From SAR202 cluster bacterium (GTDB lineage: Bacteria; Chloroflexota; Dehalococcoidia; Lucifugimonadales; Lucifugimonadaceae), in NCBI GenBank assembly GCA_009392285.1, contig VFGU01000008.1, forward strand, positions 1-60,992: DNA of 60,992 nt, read 5' to 3'. The notes below the pieces were generated by a model. That model did no database searches, was not told the origin of the DNA, and worked only from the letters and a program-made list of their open reading frames with translations. Below are positions 33,978 to 42,169 of the stretch, piece by piece; positions within the stretch are counted from its first letter, which is position 1, and each line of letters opens with the position of its first letter. The translations under genes and the position numbers were made by a program.

Positions 33978-34703
33978 ATGAAACTCAAAGGAAAAAAAGC
34001 ACTAGTAACTGCAGCAGGTCAAGGAATTGGCAGGTCTACTGCTGAACTTTTTGCTGAAAATGGCGCAGAAGTATTTGCATGTGATATTAATCAAGGTACT
34101 TTAGCAACTCTAAATGGAATGAAAACTATTCAAGCAGACGTAACAAAGTATAGTGACATTGAAAATATTTTCAGAGAAACAGGCGGTGTTGATGTTCTAT
34201 TTAATGGCGTAGGATTTGTTCATGGTGGAACGATACTTGAATGCGATGAAGATCAGTGGGATGAAGCATTTAATATAAACGTAAAATCAATGTATCAGAT
34301 TATAAAACTATATCTACCACATATGATTGAACAAGGTTCTGGCTCAATAATTAATATGTCTTCGGTTGCTTCAAGCTTGGCTGGAGTTGTAAATAGATTT
34401 TCTTACTCTGCAAGTAAAGCTGCAATAATTGGTATCACCAAGTCAGTTGCAAAAGACTTCGTAGGGAGTGGTATAAGATGTAATGCTATTGCCCCTGCTA
34501 CTGTTGAATCTCCTTCTCTGCAAGATAGAATAAATGCTGAAGATGATCCTGTTCAAGCAAAAAAAGATTTTATTGCAAGACAACCTATGGGAAGACTTGG
34601 TCAACCAGAAGAAATAGCTAATTTAGCTTTATATTTAGCTTCTGATGATTCCAAATATACTACTGGTGTCGCACATATAATCGATGGCGGAATGATAATT
34701 TAA
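33978..34703 (+). CDS. SDR oxidoreductase (BDH2/2-keto-3-deoxy-L-fuconate dehydrogenase-like)
   Basis: A 241-residue short-chain dehydrogenase. Cofactor motif TAAGQGIGRSTA, NAD-type Asp in VFACDIN, catalytic Ser in NMSSVASS and Tyr-Lys in YSASKAA. The segment CNAIAPATVESPSLQDRI and the tail GVAHIIDGGMII closely resemble human BDH2 (DHRS6) and bacterial 2-keto-3-deoxy-L-fuconate dehydrogenases. Possible substrates are 3-hydroxybutyrate, 4-oxoproline or deoxy-keto sugar acids; I cannot choose. It starts four bases after mdh. Its stop TAA overlaps the stop of the converging TIM-barrel gene. Confidence 0.9.
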   Translation: MKLKGKKALVTAAGQGIGRSTAELFAENGAEVFACDINQGTLATLNGMKTIQADVTKYSDIENIFRETGGVDVLFNGVGFVHGGTILECDEDQWDEAFNINVKSMYQIIKLYLPHMIEQGSGSIINMSSVASSLAGVVNRFSYSASKAAIIGITKSVAKDFVGSGIRCNAIAPATVESPSLQDRINAEDDPVQAKKDFIARQPMGRLGQPEEIANLALYLASDDSKYTTGVAHIIDGGMII

Positions 34704-35668
34704 CTGCTATTTTTTTCTAGATCACTCCAAATTTCTTTACAGTAATCTAAACTCTGCTTGTCAGAATAGAATTGATCTCCATCGAATACGCCTTCTAGTG
34801 CCATTAATCCACTATAATTTCCGTCGTACATTGCTTCAATTGCAAACCTGTAATCAATCTCTCCTCCAAGTATATTTTCCCTAACGAAGACTGATCTTCT
34901 GTTTTCAGGGTGATTTACTCTAGTCATATTTTTACAGTGCCAATAGTTTGAAATTGGAGCCAACTCCTTAATCGCGTCTTCTGTTCTCTCCTCTGGGATG
35001 TCATAATTCCAAATTATATTTCCTAGGTCTGGATTAATCCCAAAATTATCTCTTTCCACTTTACTGTGTAGTAATTTAGCAGACCAACTGTTATCTATCG
35101 GAGAATTCTGATGTACTTCGCATGAGATGTTTAATCCATAATCTTTTGCCTCGTCGCATAACTCTTGGTATTTTTCAGCGAGCATATCGTACTCAGGTAA
35201 AGAGGTTTCTCTACTTGAATTTTGAGAATAAGGAAAGCCATGATGAGCAAATTCCAAACCAGAAACTAAACTTGATCCAGAATCAATATATGGGGATTTT
35301 TCAGGTTCACATGTTGCTCCATTAATTACTTCAGATTTTAAAATTTTTCCAAATTTTAATGCTCTTCTTGCTCTTATGATATTTTCTTTTCCTGTTCTTG
35401 GGTCAATCATTGATCCACCCCACCTACCACCAGACCTAATAGCTAATACAGGAGTTCCAAGATCGGAAAGTCTTTTTTCAAATTCTTTTAGGCCATTTTC
35501 TCCGCCCTCAACTCTGTCTAGGCATTCCATTCCAAGTTCAATTCCATCAAATCCCATTTTTTCTACCCTTTTTAAAAACTTATCCGTAAGTCTTTTAGGG
35601 TCAAGGTCAGTAGCAATTCCTAAATATGGATAATCGGAAAATCTTCTAAATGCGTAACAAAATCTCAT
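34700..35668 (-). CDS. Sugar phosphate isomerase/epimerase-like TIM-barrel protein, copy 2
   Basis: A 322-residue paralogue of the gene at 16873-17820. From the codon near 35362 to the C-terminus the proteins and DNA are identical apart from the last residues (this copy reads through to N-S-S). The N-terminal part keeps almost the same protein but with many synonymous differences; it also has an insertion giving GGRWGGSMIDP, where copy 1 has GGLMIDP. There is no ribosome-binding site, unlike copy 1. It is the last gene of the respiratory array, eleven bases after the HdrB-like gene, and its stop overlaps that of the SDR gene. Confidence 0.9.
   Translation of the reverse strand: MRFCYAFRRFSDYPYLGIATDLDPKRLTDKFLKRVEKMGFDGIELGMECLDRVEGGENGLKEFEKRLSDLGTPVLAIRSGGRWGGSMIDPRTGKENIIRARRALKFGKILKSEVINGATCEPEKSPYIDSGSSLVSGLEFAHHGFPYSQNSSRETSLPEYDMLAEKYQELCDEAKDYGLNISCEVHQNSPIDNSWSAKLLHSKVERDNFGINPDLGNIIWNYDIPEERTEDAIKELAPISNYWHCKNMTRVNHPENRRSVFVRENILGGEIDYRFAIEAMYDGNYSGLMALEGVFDGDQFYSDKQSLDYCKEIWSDLEKNSS
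34712..35362 (-). repeat. 651-base exact repeat, copy 2
   Basis: This tract is identical to 16876-17526. It lies in a different genomic setting (end of the respiratory array) but in the same orientation. The sharp edge at 35363, beyond which synonymous differences accumulate, lies inside the gene. Confidence 0.97.
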
Positions 35669-35679
35669 TTTTTGTGTTT

Positions 35680-36570
35680 TTAAGATACTTTCGTTTTTAT
35701 TGACTTTATAAAGTTCGCTGTTGAGACAAGATGTTTATTTATTCCAAGTTCCTTAGCATCTAGCCCCATGGCCATTCCTATTAGTTGAGGCAAATGCAAT
35801 ATAGGTAAATCAGCTTTACCTCTATTATTTTGCCTTCTGGCCTTTGCTTGATACCCATCAAGATTAAGATGACATAAAGGACAAGGAGTTACCATCGCAT
35901 CAGCACCATTATCTTTTGCATCTCCAGTATGTTTAGCAACCATTTTTAACGAATTTTTCTGATTAATTAGTAATATAGGAAAGCCACAACATCTTGTTTT
36001 ACCAGCATAATCAGTTGATGATGCCCCAGTAGACTCAATAACTATGTCCAATGAATGTTTTCTTTTTGGATTTTCTGTTATTCCTAATGCATCTGATGGC
36101 CTAATCAAATAGCATCCATAAAAAGGAGCGAAATTAAAACCTGATAGATCTATATTAAACATATCTTGAAGTGTTTTTATTCCTATATCCTCTAATAATA
36201 TCCACAATAAATGTTTAACCTCAGTTTTACCTGAATAATGCAGTCCTTCTTTTTCTAATTCTTTATTTATTTCTGCTAAATATTCTGGATCTTTAACAAC
36301 TCTATGGTTTGCTTGAGATATGACCCCTTGGCAGGTTGAACATATAGTCATAATTGAAAGACCCATCTGTTCGGCTAAAGCCAATGTCCTAATATTTAAA
36401 ACATCACCTAATTTTTGATTTTTTTCTTGTAATACACCTGCCCCAGTGCAAGCAGCCTTTTCTATTTCTTCTAACTCTATCCCAAGCTTATCTACTACAA
36501 GCATAGTTGACTTATATAATTCAGGAGCAGCACCCCTAGCTACACAACCTGGATAAAATGCGAATTTCAT
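35680..36570 (-). CDS. sdhE: Succinate dehydrogenase/fumarate reductase subunit E (HdrB-like, CCG domains)
   Basis: A 296-residue cysteine-rich protein with two CCG-type regions. The second is complete: FYGCYLIRP, TRCCGFPILL and TPCPLCHLN. The first is reduced: FYPGCVARG, CTGAGVL (one Cys where CC is usual) and ICSTCQGV. Such subunits replace the haem-bearing SdhC/D anchors in non-classical enzymes (SdhABE, MfrABE, TfrAB) and may bind a special iron-sulfur cluster. No membrane helix is visible; attachment would be by amphipathic helices. It overlaps sdhB by ATGA. No sdhC or sdhD gene is nearby. The symbol sdhE here means the HdrB-like subunit, not the flavinylation factor. Confidence 0.9.
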   Translation of the reverse strand: MKFAFYPGCVARGAAPELYKSTMLVVDKLGIELEEIEKAACTGAGVLQEKNQKLGDVLNIRTLALAEQMGLSIMTICSTCQGVISQANHRVVKDPEYLAEINKELEKEGLHYSGKTEVKHLLWILLEDIGIKTLQDMFNIDLSGFNFAPFYGCYLIRPSDALGITENPKRKHSLDIVIESTGASSTDYAGKTRCCGFPILLINQKNSLKMVAKHTGDAKDNGADAMVTPCPLCHLNLDGYQAKARRQNNRGKADLPILHLPQLIGMAMGLDAKELGINKHLVSTANFIKSIKTKVS

Positions 36571-37523
36571 TCTTCAGACTCCTCACTATCTAGTCTTTTT
36601 GCTATATTTGTTACTTTATCTGCTTCTTTTGGTCTATGAGGAAGTGGTGGTGGAATTTTTCCTTTAAATAAAGATTTTATGCCAATAACTGCCAAATCTA
36701 TTAAGCCTGAAATATTCAATAGCCCCGTACTCTCCAGAGCAAGTCGAGTTTCATCAAGTCTGCCATGTTTTTTTATGGAATCACTGAAACTCTCAGTGTG
36801 TCTGTATCCACTTGTATTTGTATAGCCTTCTTCAATAGCCAAATCCCTCATCTTAACTATTCTTTCCATAGGAGCTACATCCTTAGGACAAACTTCTACG
36901 CACGCAAGACATCTAGAACAATCCCATACACCTGAACTTTCATTTAATTTTCCTAATCTTTCCTTCTTGTCTTCATCTCTAGGATCAGCTACAAATCTGT
37001 ATGCTTTAGCCAATGCTGCAGGACCAGTAAAAGTTGAATCTACCTCTAAAGCTGTACATTCTGAAACACATGCACCACACATAATACAATTCATTACGCC
37101 TAATAAGTGGGTCATGCTTTCATTTGAGGCAATATGTTCAGCTTCAGGTTCAAAATTTGTCTTTACATAAGGATCAATGCTTTTAACTTTTGACCAGAAT
37201 GAGTCCATTTCTGTAACAAGATCTTTAATTACTGGAAAGTTGCCCATAGGCTCTACGGTAACGGTCTCTCCTTGAGGTGACACTTCTTTTATTCTTGTTT
37301 TACATACTAGTTTTGCAGACCCATTAACTTTCATAGAACACGAACCACATATTGAGGCCCTACATGAACATCTTAAAGCTAAAGTTCCGTCTTGCTCTTC
37401 CCTGATCTTAATTAGCCCGTCTAAAATGGTTGAGTCTTCAGAAACATCTATAGAATAGTCTTGGAAAAATGGTTTTGCTCCATTTTCAGGATTAAATCTT
37501 TTAACTTTAATCTGCGCTTCCAA
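36567..37523 (-). CDS. sdhB: Succinate dehydrogenase/fumarate reductase iron-sulfur subunit
   Basis: A 318-residue iron-sulfur protein. Ligands of [2Fe-2S] are C54, C59, C62 and C74. C146, C149, C152 and C156 form the second motif, and C202, C205, C208 and C212-Pro the third. Classical SdhB has no Cys at the place of C205 and so carries [3Fe-4S]; this protein probably has two [4Fe-4S] clusters, as in other type-E enzymes. About 90 residues follow the last cluster, longer than usual. It starts at TTG 37523 directly after the sdhA stop. Confidence 0.93.
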   Translation of the reverse strand: MEAQIKVKRFNPENGAKPFFQDYSIDVSEDSTILDGLIKIREEQDGTLALRCSCRASICGSCSMKVNGSAKLVCKTRIKEVSPQGETVTVEPMGNFPVIKDLVTEMDSFWSKVKSIDPYVKTNFEPEAEHIASNESMTHLLGVMNCIMCGACVSECTALEVDSTFTGPAALAKAYRFVADPRDEDKKERLGKLNESSGVWDCSRCLACVEVCPKDVAPMERIVKMRDLAIEEGYTNTSGYRHTESFSDSIKKHGRLDETRLALESTGLLNISGLIDLAVIGIKSLFKGKIPPPLPHRPKEADKVTNIAKRLDSEESEE

Positions 37524-39197
37524 TTAATACACTCTCTCTGTAGGTTGCCAATCAGTAATTGTAACGTCTGATGTAGTTGTATTTAACTCCTCACCAGCAA
37601 ATTGTACAAGGGTATGCTTTAACCATTCTGAATCATTCCTTGATTTCATATCAGTCCTAAAATGAGCTCCTCTGCTCTCTAATCTTTTGTCAGCTCCGTG
37701 GCATATAGATTCGGCCACATCAACCATAAATTCAAGTTCAAGGTATGATACCAAATCAGTATTGAATACCTTGCCTTTATTCTCAATAAATACATTAGGC
37801 AGTTGACCCCTTAAATGTTTCATTTTGGTTATAGCTTCAGCAATACTATCTTTATCTCTCCAAACCCCAATACCTTTTGTCATGACTGTCCCCATCTTAT
37901 TTCTTAACTCAGCAGATCTCATTCCTTTAGGCCTATCAAGAATATTCTGAATTCTAGACTTCTCTTTGGAAAGTTCTCTTTCATCTACATCTAAAGGGCT
38001 TGCAGATTTTATATATTCAACACTATTTACTGCTGCTCTTCTTCCGAACACTATGGTGTCTAATAATGAGTTAGCGCCAAGCCTGTTTGCCCCGTGAACA
38101 CTTACATTTGCGCATTCACCCGCAGCGTAAAGGCCTGGTATATTAGTAGCACCGTTCAGATCTGTTTTGATTCCGCCCATTATATAGTGCATACCTGGCT
38201 TAATAGGTATAGGAGATTCAGAAAGGTCAATTCCTCTAAATTCAAGAGCAACCTCTTGCAAGTATCCGAGTCTTTCTTCGATAAATTTCTTGCCTAAATG
38301 TCTCAAGTCTAAATAAACACAGCCATCAACTCCTCTCCCCTCATCAATTTCTGTCTGCTCTGCCCTAGAAACTACATCTCTAGATGCCAACTCCATATAG
38401 TCAGGAGCATATTTTTCCATAAATCTGTCACCTTCAGAGTTGATTAGATAAGCACCATCTCCTCTAGCTGCCTCTGACAACAATATTCCATTTCCTGCAA
38501 GAGTAGTCGGATGATACTGAATCATTTCAGTGTCCATCAAAGGGGCCCCAACTTGCATAGCTAGGCTAAGACCATCTCCAGTGCATATAAGAGCATTGGT
38601 TGAAGGTTCAAAAACTCTTCCTGCTCCTCCTGTCGCAAGTACTACCGCTTTGGCAGTTATTAACTCCATTTGTCCAGTTTTTATATCGAATGCAATGGCT
38701 CCTGCTATCTTTCCGTCTTGCTTAATTAATTTGGTAACAAACCATTCTTCATAAATATGCAAATTATATTTCACAGACTGCTCATAAAGAACATGAAGTA
38801 ATGCACTGCCTGTAATAGCTCCGACAAAATAAGTTCTAGCTTTTTTCTGACCCCCAAAAGCTCTAGTCCCTAACTTTCCTTCTTCATCTCTGCTAAAGAT
38901 TACACCCATGTTTTCAAGTTCAATGATAGCTTCACCTGCTTCTCTGCACATAACTTCTACCGCATCTTGGTCGGCTAGGTAATCGCTACCCTTTATAGTA
39001 GCCAAAGCATGATCTCTCCAGTCATCACCTCTGTCAGTTAAGGCTGCATTAATTCCGCCCTGAGCAGCATTCGAATGACTTCTTACTGGATGAACCTTAG
39101 TTATTACAGCAACATTAAGCCCTTGACGAACACCTTCAACAGCAGCTCTAAGGCCTGCAAGGCCTGCACCTATTATTAATAAATCATGTTTACTCAT
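37524..39197 (-). CDS. sdhA: Succinate dehydrogenase/fumarate reductase flavoprotein subunit
   Basis: A 557-residue flavoprotein oxidising succinate to fumarate (or the reverse). The FAD motif is LLIIGAGLAGLRAAVEG, and RSHSNAAQGGINAAL contains the His (H41) for covalent FAD. The active-site region QYHPTTLAG and the Arg of SEAARGDGAYL are present, as is MHYIMGGIKTD and GECANVSVHGANRLGANSLL. It begins the sdhABE set, 22 bases after a NUDIX gene, with no ribosome-binding site. With nuo upstream and fumC and mdh elsewhere in the window, respiration and TCA genes are concentrated here. Confidence 0.96.
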   Translation of the reverse strand: MSKHDLLIIGAGLAGLRAAVEGVRQGLNVAVITKVHPVRSHSNAAQGGINAALTDRGDDWRDHALATIKGSDYLADQDAVEVMCREAGEAIIELENMGVIFSRDEEGKLGTRAFGGQKKARTYFVGAITGSALLHVLYEQSVKYNLHIYEEWFVTKLIKQDGKIAGAIAFDIKTGQMELITAKAVVLATGGAGRVFEPSTNALICTGDGLSLAMQVGAPLMDTEMIQYHPTTLAGNGILLSEAARGDGAYLINSEGDRFMEKYAPDYMELASRDVVSRAEQTEIDEGRGVDGCVYLDLRHLGKKFIEERLGYLQEVALEFRGIDLSESPIPIKPGMHYIMGGIKTDLNGATNIPGLYAAGECANVSVHGANRLGANSLLDTIVFGRRAAVNSVEYIKSASPLDVDERELSKEKSRIQNILDRPKGMRSAELRNKMGTVMTKGIGVWRDKDSIAEAITKMKHLRGQLPNVFIENKGKVFNTDLVSYLELEFMVDVAESICHGADKRLESRGAHFRTDMKSRNDSEWLKHTLVQFAGEELNTTTSDVTITDWQPTERVY

Positions 39198-39219
39198 ATT
39201 ATTGATTCAAATTTTAACA

Positions 39220-39807
39220 TTAATTAAATAAATTTGGGCTCATACTTTCACTTAAAAATTCCTTAAAAACATAGAATGACGTAATTGTTTTTAAATCAAC
39301 AATTTTCTTGTCTTTAATCATTTGATGAATTTTGCTAAGTTCTAGCCTCTCTATATAAATTTCTTCATCTATATCAGATTCTAATTTCGAAGACTTTAGA
39401 TTAGTGACAAAAAAACAATAAATCTTTTCTGTGCACCATCCTGGAGCCACATAAAAAGGAGACCATAACTTAATATCTTGAGGAACCATGCCTATCTCCT
39501 CCTGAAGTTCTCTTTTCACAGCTTTATTCGGATCTTCATGATCATTTAAGGTGCCCGCTGGAAATTCTAGCAACCATTCATCTACTGGGTTTCTCCATTG
39601 CTTTACCATATATACATATACTTTTTGATCAATTATTTCGTAGGGAACAGCAACTATTGAACCTACATGCTCAATAACGTCTCTAGTGCTTAAATGTTTT
39701 TCTTCCTTGAATAGTTCATCTTGACGAAGATTTATATATTCTCCATTGTGAATAATTTTTGAATTTAACCTCTTGAAAGCAGGTTTGTTATCTGCCAAGA
39801 GATTCAC
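39220..39807 (-). CDS. NUDIX hydrolase (ADP-ribose pyrophosphatase-like)
   Basis: A 195-residue NUDIX enzyme. The Nudix box reads G-x5-E-x7-REL-x-EE-x-GM within AGTLNDHEDPNKAVKRELQ and the following EEIGM. WLLEFPAGTL before it and FYVAPGWCTEKIYCFF after it match the ADP-ribose pyrophosphatase group, which hydrolyses ADP-ribose released from NAD. The 20-base overlap with nadK is a functional hint: both touch the NAD pool used by complex I. Start is GTG 39807 or the TTG three codons on, which has better ribosome-binding spacing. Confidence 0.92.
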   Translation of the reverse strand: MNLLADNKPAFKRLNSKIIHNGEYINLRQDELFKEEKHLSTRDVIEHVGSIVAVPYEIIDQKVYVYMVKQWRNPVDEWLLEFPAGTLNDHEDPNKAVKRELQEEIGMVPQDIKLWSPFYVAPGWCTEKIYCFFVTNLKSSKLESDIDEEIYIERLELSKIHQMIKDKKIVDLKTITSFYVFKEFLSESMSPNLFN

Positions 39808-40654
39808 CTTTTCTTAATTCTAATTTCTTTGCCAAACTGTTCCAATATTCTGATTTAAAATCAAGTCCTCTTACAAAATTTACTGTTTTTGAATCATCTA
39901 CTTGTATTTCTATGTAATCAAATTCTCTTAATTGCGTATCAATAAATCCATCAACAGTTAAAGATAAATCTTCTCTAGAGTCAGCTTTTAAAATTAATGT
40001 TGCATCACTTTCCATAACTAGTCCTCCTAAAAGGCTTGTATGTGATGCTATTGGCTTTATGATCATATTATTGCTAGATGGAGATAATATTGCCCCTCCT
40101 AATGAAAGTGAGTAAGCAGTTGATCCTGTAGCCGTAGATACAACAACCCCATCTCCTCTGTATGTTACAAAATGATTGCTATTTAGAGAGGCTTCAACAT
40201 CTATCATTCTTACCTTGGATCCTCTAGCAAGAACAAAATCATTTAATGCGAAAAATTCTTTTTTGGAGTTATCTTTAAATAAGTGTATTTTCAATATAGA
40301 TCTTTTCTCTATTACTGCTTCCCCTTCAAGGTAAGATGTAAGTTTTCTATCTAAGTCAGAAGAATCAATTTCACATAAAAATCCTAATCTGCCTAAATTT
40401 ATACCTAATATAGGACAATTACTGCCATTTAAAACATGAGCGCATCTAAGTACAGTTCCATCTCCACCTATAGAGATAATTAGGTCTATATTCTTGTTAT
40501 TCAATCCATTATTAAGTGCTGATTCTATACTCTGAGAAAAAACTTCAAAATCATCTTTTAATTTGAGTTTGATTTCAGATGCCAAAGATTCAGCATCGTT
40601 TGACTTTTGATTAAATAAAATTGCTATTATTTTTGGACTATAAAATGTATCCAT
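39788..40654 (-). CDS. nadK: NAD kinase
   Basis: A 288-residue NAD(H) kinase making NADP(H). The GGDGT motif is in LIISIGGDGTVLRCAHVL. ILGINLGRLGFLCEID and the NAD-binding block RGDGVVVSTATGSTAYSLSLGG follow in order, as in all members. Length is normal. It comes 12 bases after nuoN on the same strand and overlaps the NUDIX gene. The placement ties NADP supply to the respiratory operon. Confidence 0.95.
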   Translation of the reverse strand: MDTFYSPKIIAILFNQKSNDAESLASEIKLKLKDDFEVFSQSIESALNNGLNNKNIDLIISIGGDGTVLRCAHVLNGSNCPILGINLGRLGFLCEIDSSDLDRKLTSYLEGEAVIEKRSILKIHLFKDNSKKEFFALNDFVLARGSKVRMIDVEASLNSNHFVTYRGDGVVVSTATGSTAYSLSLGGAILSPSSNNMIIKPIASHTSLLGGLVMESDATLILKADSREDLSLTVDGFIDTQLREFDYIEIQVDDSKTVNFVRGLDFKSEYWNSLAKKLELRKGESLGR

Positions 40655-40666
40655 TTTCTATAATTA

Positions 40667-42169
40667 TTATTGAAGTAAATTTACAACGCTCTCAACTATA
40701 CCTAATAACATTACCGGAGCCAAGCCAATCACTATAATTAATACTGCACCAAAGGAAGTAATAATCCTTGTATTAAGATCTGAATTAGCAGTTTTTGAGG
40801 TTTGGTCTTCTGAAGAATCAATAAACATTAATTTTATGATCCTAATATAATAGTAGGCCGATATAACTGAATTCAGTATTCCAAGTAAGGCTAACCACAT
40901 TAAATTATTAGATATTGCAGACGTAAAAATAAATGCCTTACCCATAAATCCAATGGTTGCCGGAATTCCTAATAAAGAGATTAATGAGATTGCTAGAATT
41001 ATTGATTGATATCTTGCCCTGATTCCTACACCTTTATACTCCTCTATATCGAAAGAATTAATTTCTCTAGATATTGAAAGTATGCTTAAGAATGCAGTCA
41101 AATTGGTTATGGCATACGCTACTAGGTAAAATACAGTGGCCTGTATTCCTGCTAAGTTTCCAGAATTTAGACCATCTGGTTCACTAGAAGCTAATCCAAC
41201 TAGAATATAGCCAGCATGGGCTATAGTACTGTAAGCAAATAATCTTTTAATATTGCTCTGTCTAAGAGCCATAACATTACCAAATGTCATGGAAACGGCT
41301 GCCATAATAGCTAGATAAATAGCCCATTCACTAATCATTGAACTATTTATTGCATCAAAAAGTATCCTAATTATTATTGAAAATCCTGCAATTTTGCTAA
41401 CTACAGATAAGTATATTGTTACTATTGTAGGCGCTCCTTGATATACATCTGGAACCCATGAAAAAAATGGAAAAGATGCGATTTTAAAAGATGCTCCTGA
41501 AACGAGAAGCAAGGCTCCAAATAGAAGAAGAATATTAGTTGAATCTTTGAATAAATACTTACCAGATAAAGATGTTTCAATTGTTGAAATTTCATTAAAA
41601 AATGTTGAACCCGATACTCCATAAATATATGCAATACCCATTAAGATAATAGCCGAACTAGTAGCACTTAATATCAGGTATTTTAATGAAACTTCTAGTG
41701 AATATTTTCTCTGATTTAAGGCAAGCATTCCAATTACCGGCAAAGAAGTAAGCTCTAATGCCACCCAAGCGGTTATCATTTCGGTAACACTTGTAAGAAG
41801 TGACATCCCAGTTATTGAAACTAGAAAAAGGGCCCAAAATTCTCCCTTAGATTTTAGTTCTTCACTCAGTAGATTTATTCCACAGACACTTATTGATAAA
41901 CCAGATACTAAAATTAATGATTTCAAGAAAAGAGAATACTTATCAATTGAAAGGACATTAATAATTGATAAACCAGACGCATCATTATAACTGATCAGAT
42001 TTGAAACCATAGCTATGGCTAATATTGAAGAAATGGCTAAAAATATGCTTGTAAAAATTGCTGAGTAAGACTTTTTAGGAGAAAATAAATCTACAATAAT
42101 TACTACAAAAGTTCCTATTACTAAAGTAATTTCTGGAGATAATAATAATATGTCATTTAAATTGATCAT
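40667..42169 (-). CDS. nuoN: NADH dehydrogenase-like complex I subunit N
   Basis: A 500-residue antiporter-like proton-pumping subunit with about fourteen helices. MITAWVALELTSLPVIGMLAL and SFKIASFPFFSWVPDVYQGAP are diagnostic, with the key Glu and Lys residues of the proton channel in place. FAYSTIAHAGYILVG matches the conserved helix before the broken helix. It overlaps nuoM by ATGA. It is the last nuo gene; nadK follows. Confidence 0.96.
   Translation of the reverse strand: MINLNDILLLSPEITLVIGTFVVIIVDLFSPKKSYSAIFTSIFLAISSILAIAMVSNLISYNDASGLSIINVLSIDKYSLFLKSLILVSGLSISVCGINLLSEELKSKGEFWALFLVSITGMSLLTSVTEMITAWVALELTSLPVIGMLALNQRKYSLEVSLKYLILSATSSAIILMGIAYIYGVSGSTFFNEISTIETSLSGKYLFKDSTNILLLFGALLLVSGASFKIASFPFFSWVPDVYQGAPTIVTIYLSVVSKIAGFSIIIRILFDAINSSMISEWAIYLAIMAAVSMTFGNVMALRQSNIKRLFAYSTIAHAGYILVGLASSEPDGLNSGNLAGIQATVFYLVAYAITNLTAFLSILSISREINSFDIEEYKGVGIRARYQSIILAISLISLLGIPATIGFMGKAFIFTSAISNNLMWLALLGILNSVISAYYYIRIIKLMFIDSSEDQTSKTANSDLNTRIITSFGAVLIIVIGLAPVMLLGIVESVVNLLQ

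Noticed and set aside
16873-35668. The duplicated TIM-barrel gene as part of a transposon
   Set aside because: The identity ends inside the gene and near the stop codon, with no terminal inverted repeats, target duplications or transposase.
34700-35668. Second TIM-barrel copy as a pseudogene
   Set aside because: It is a full open frame with all likely metal ligands; only the last three residues and a short insertion differ.
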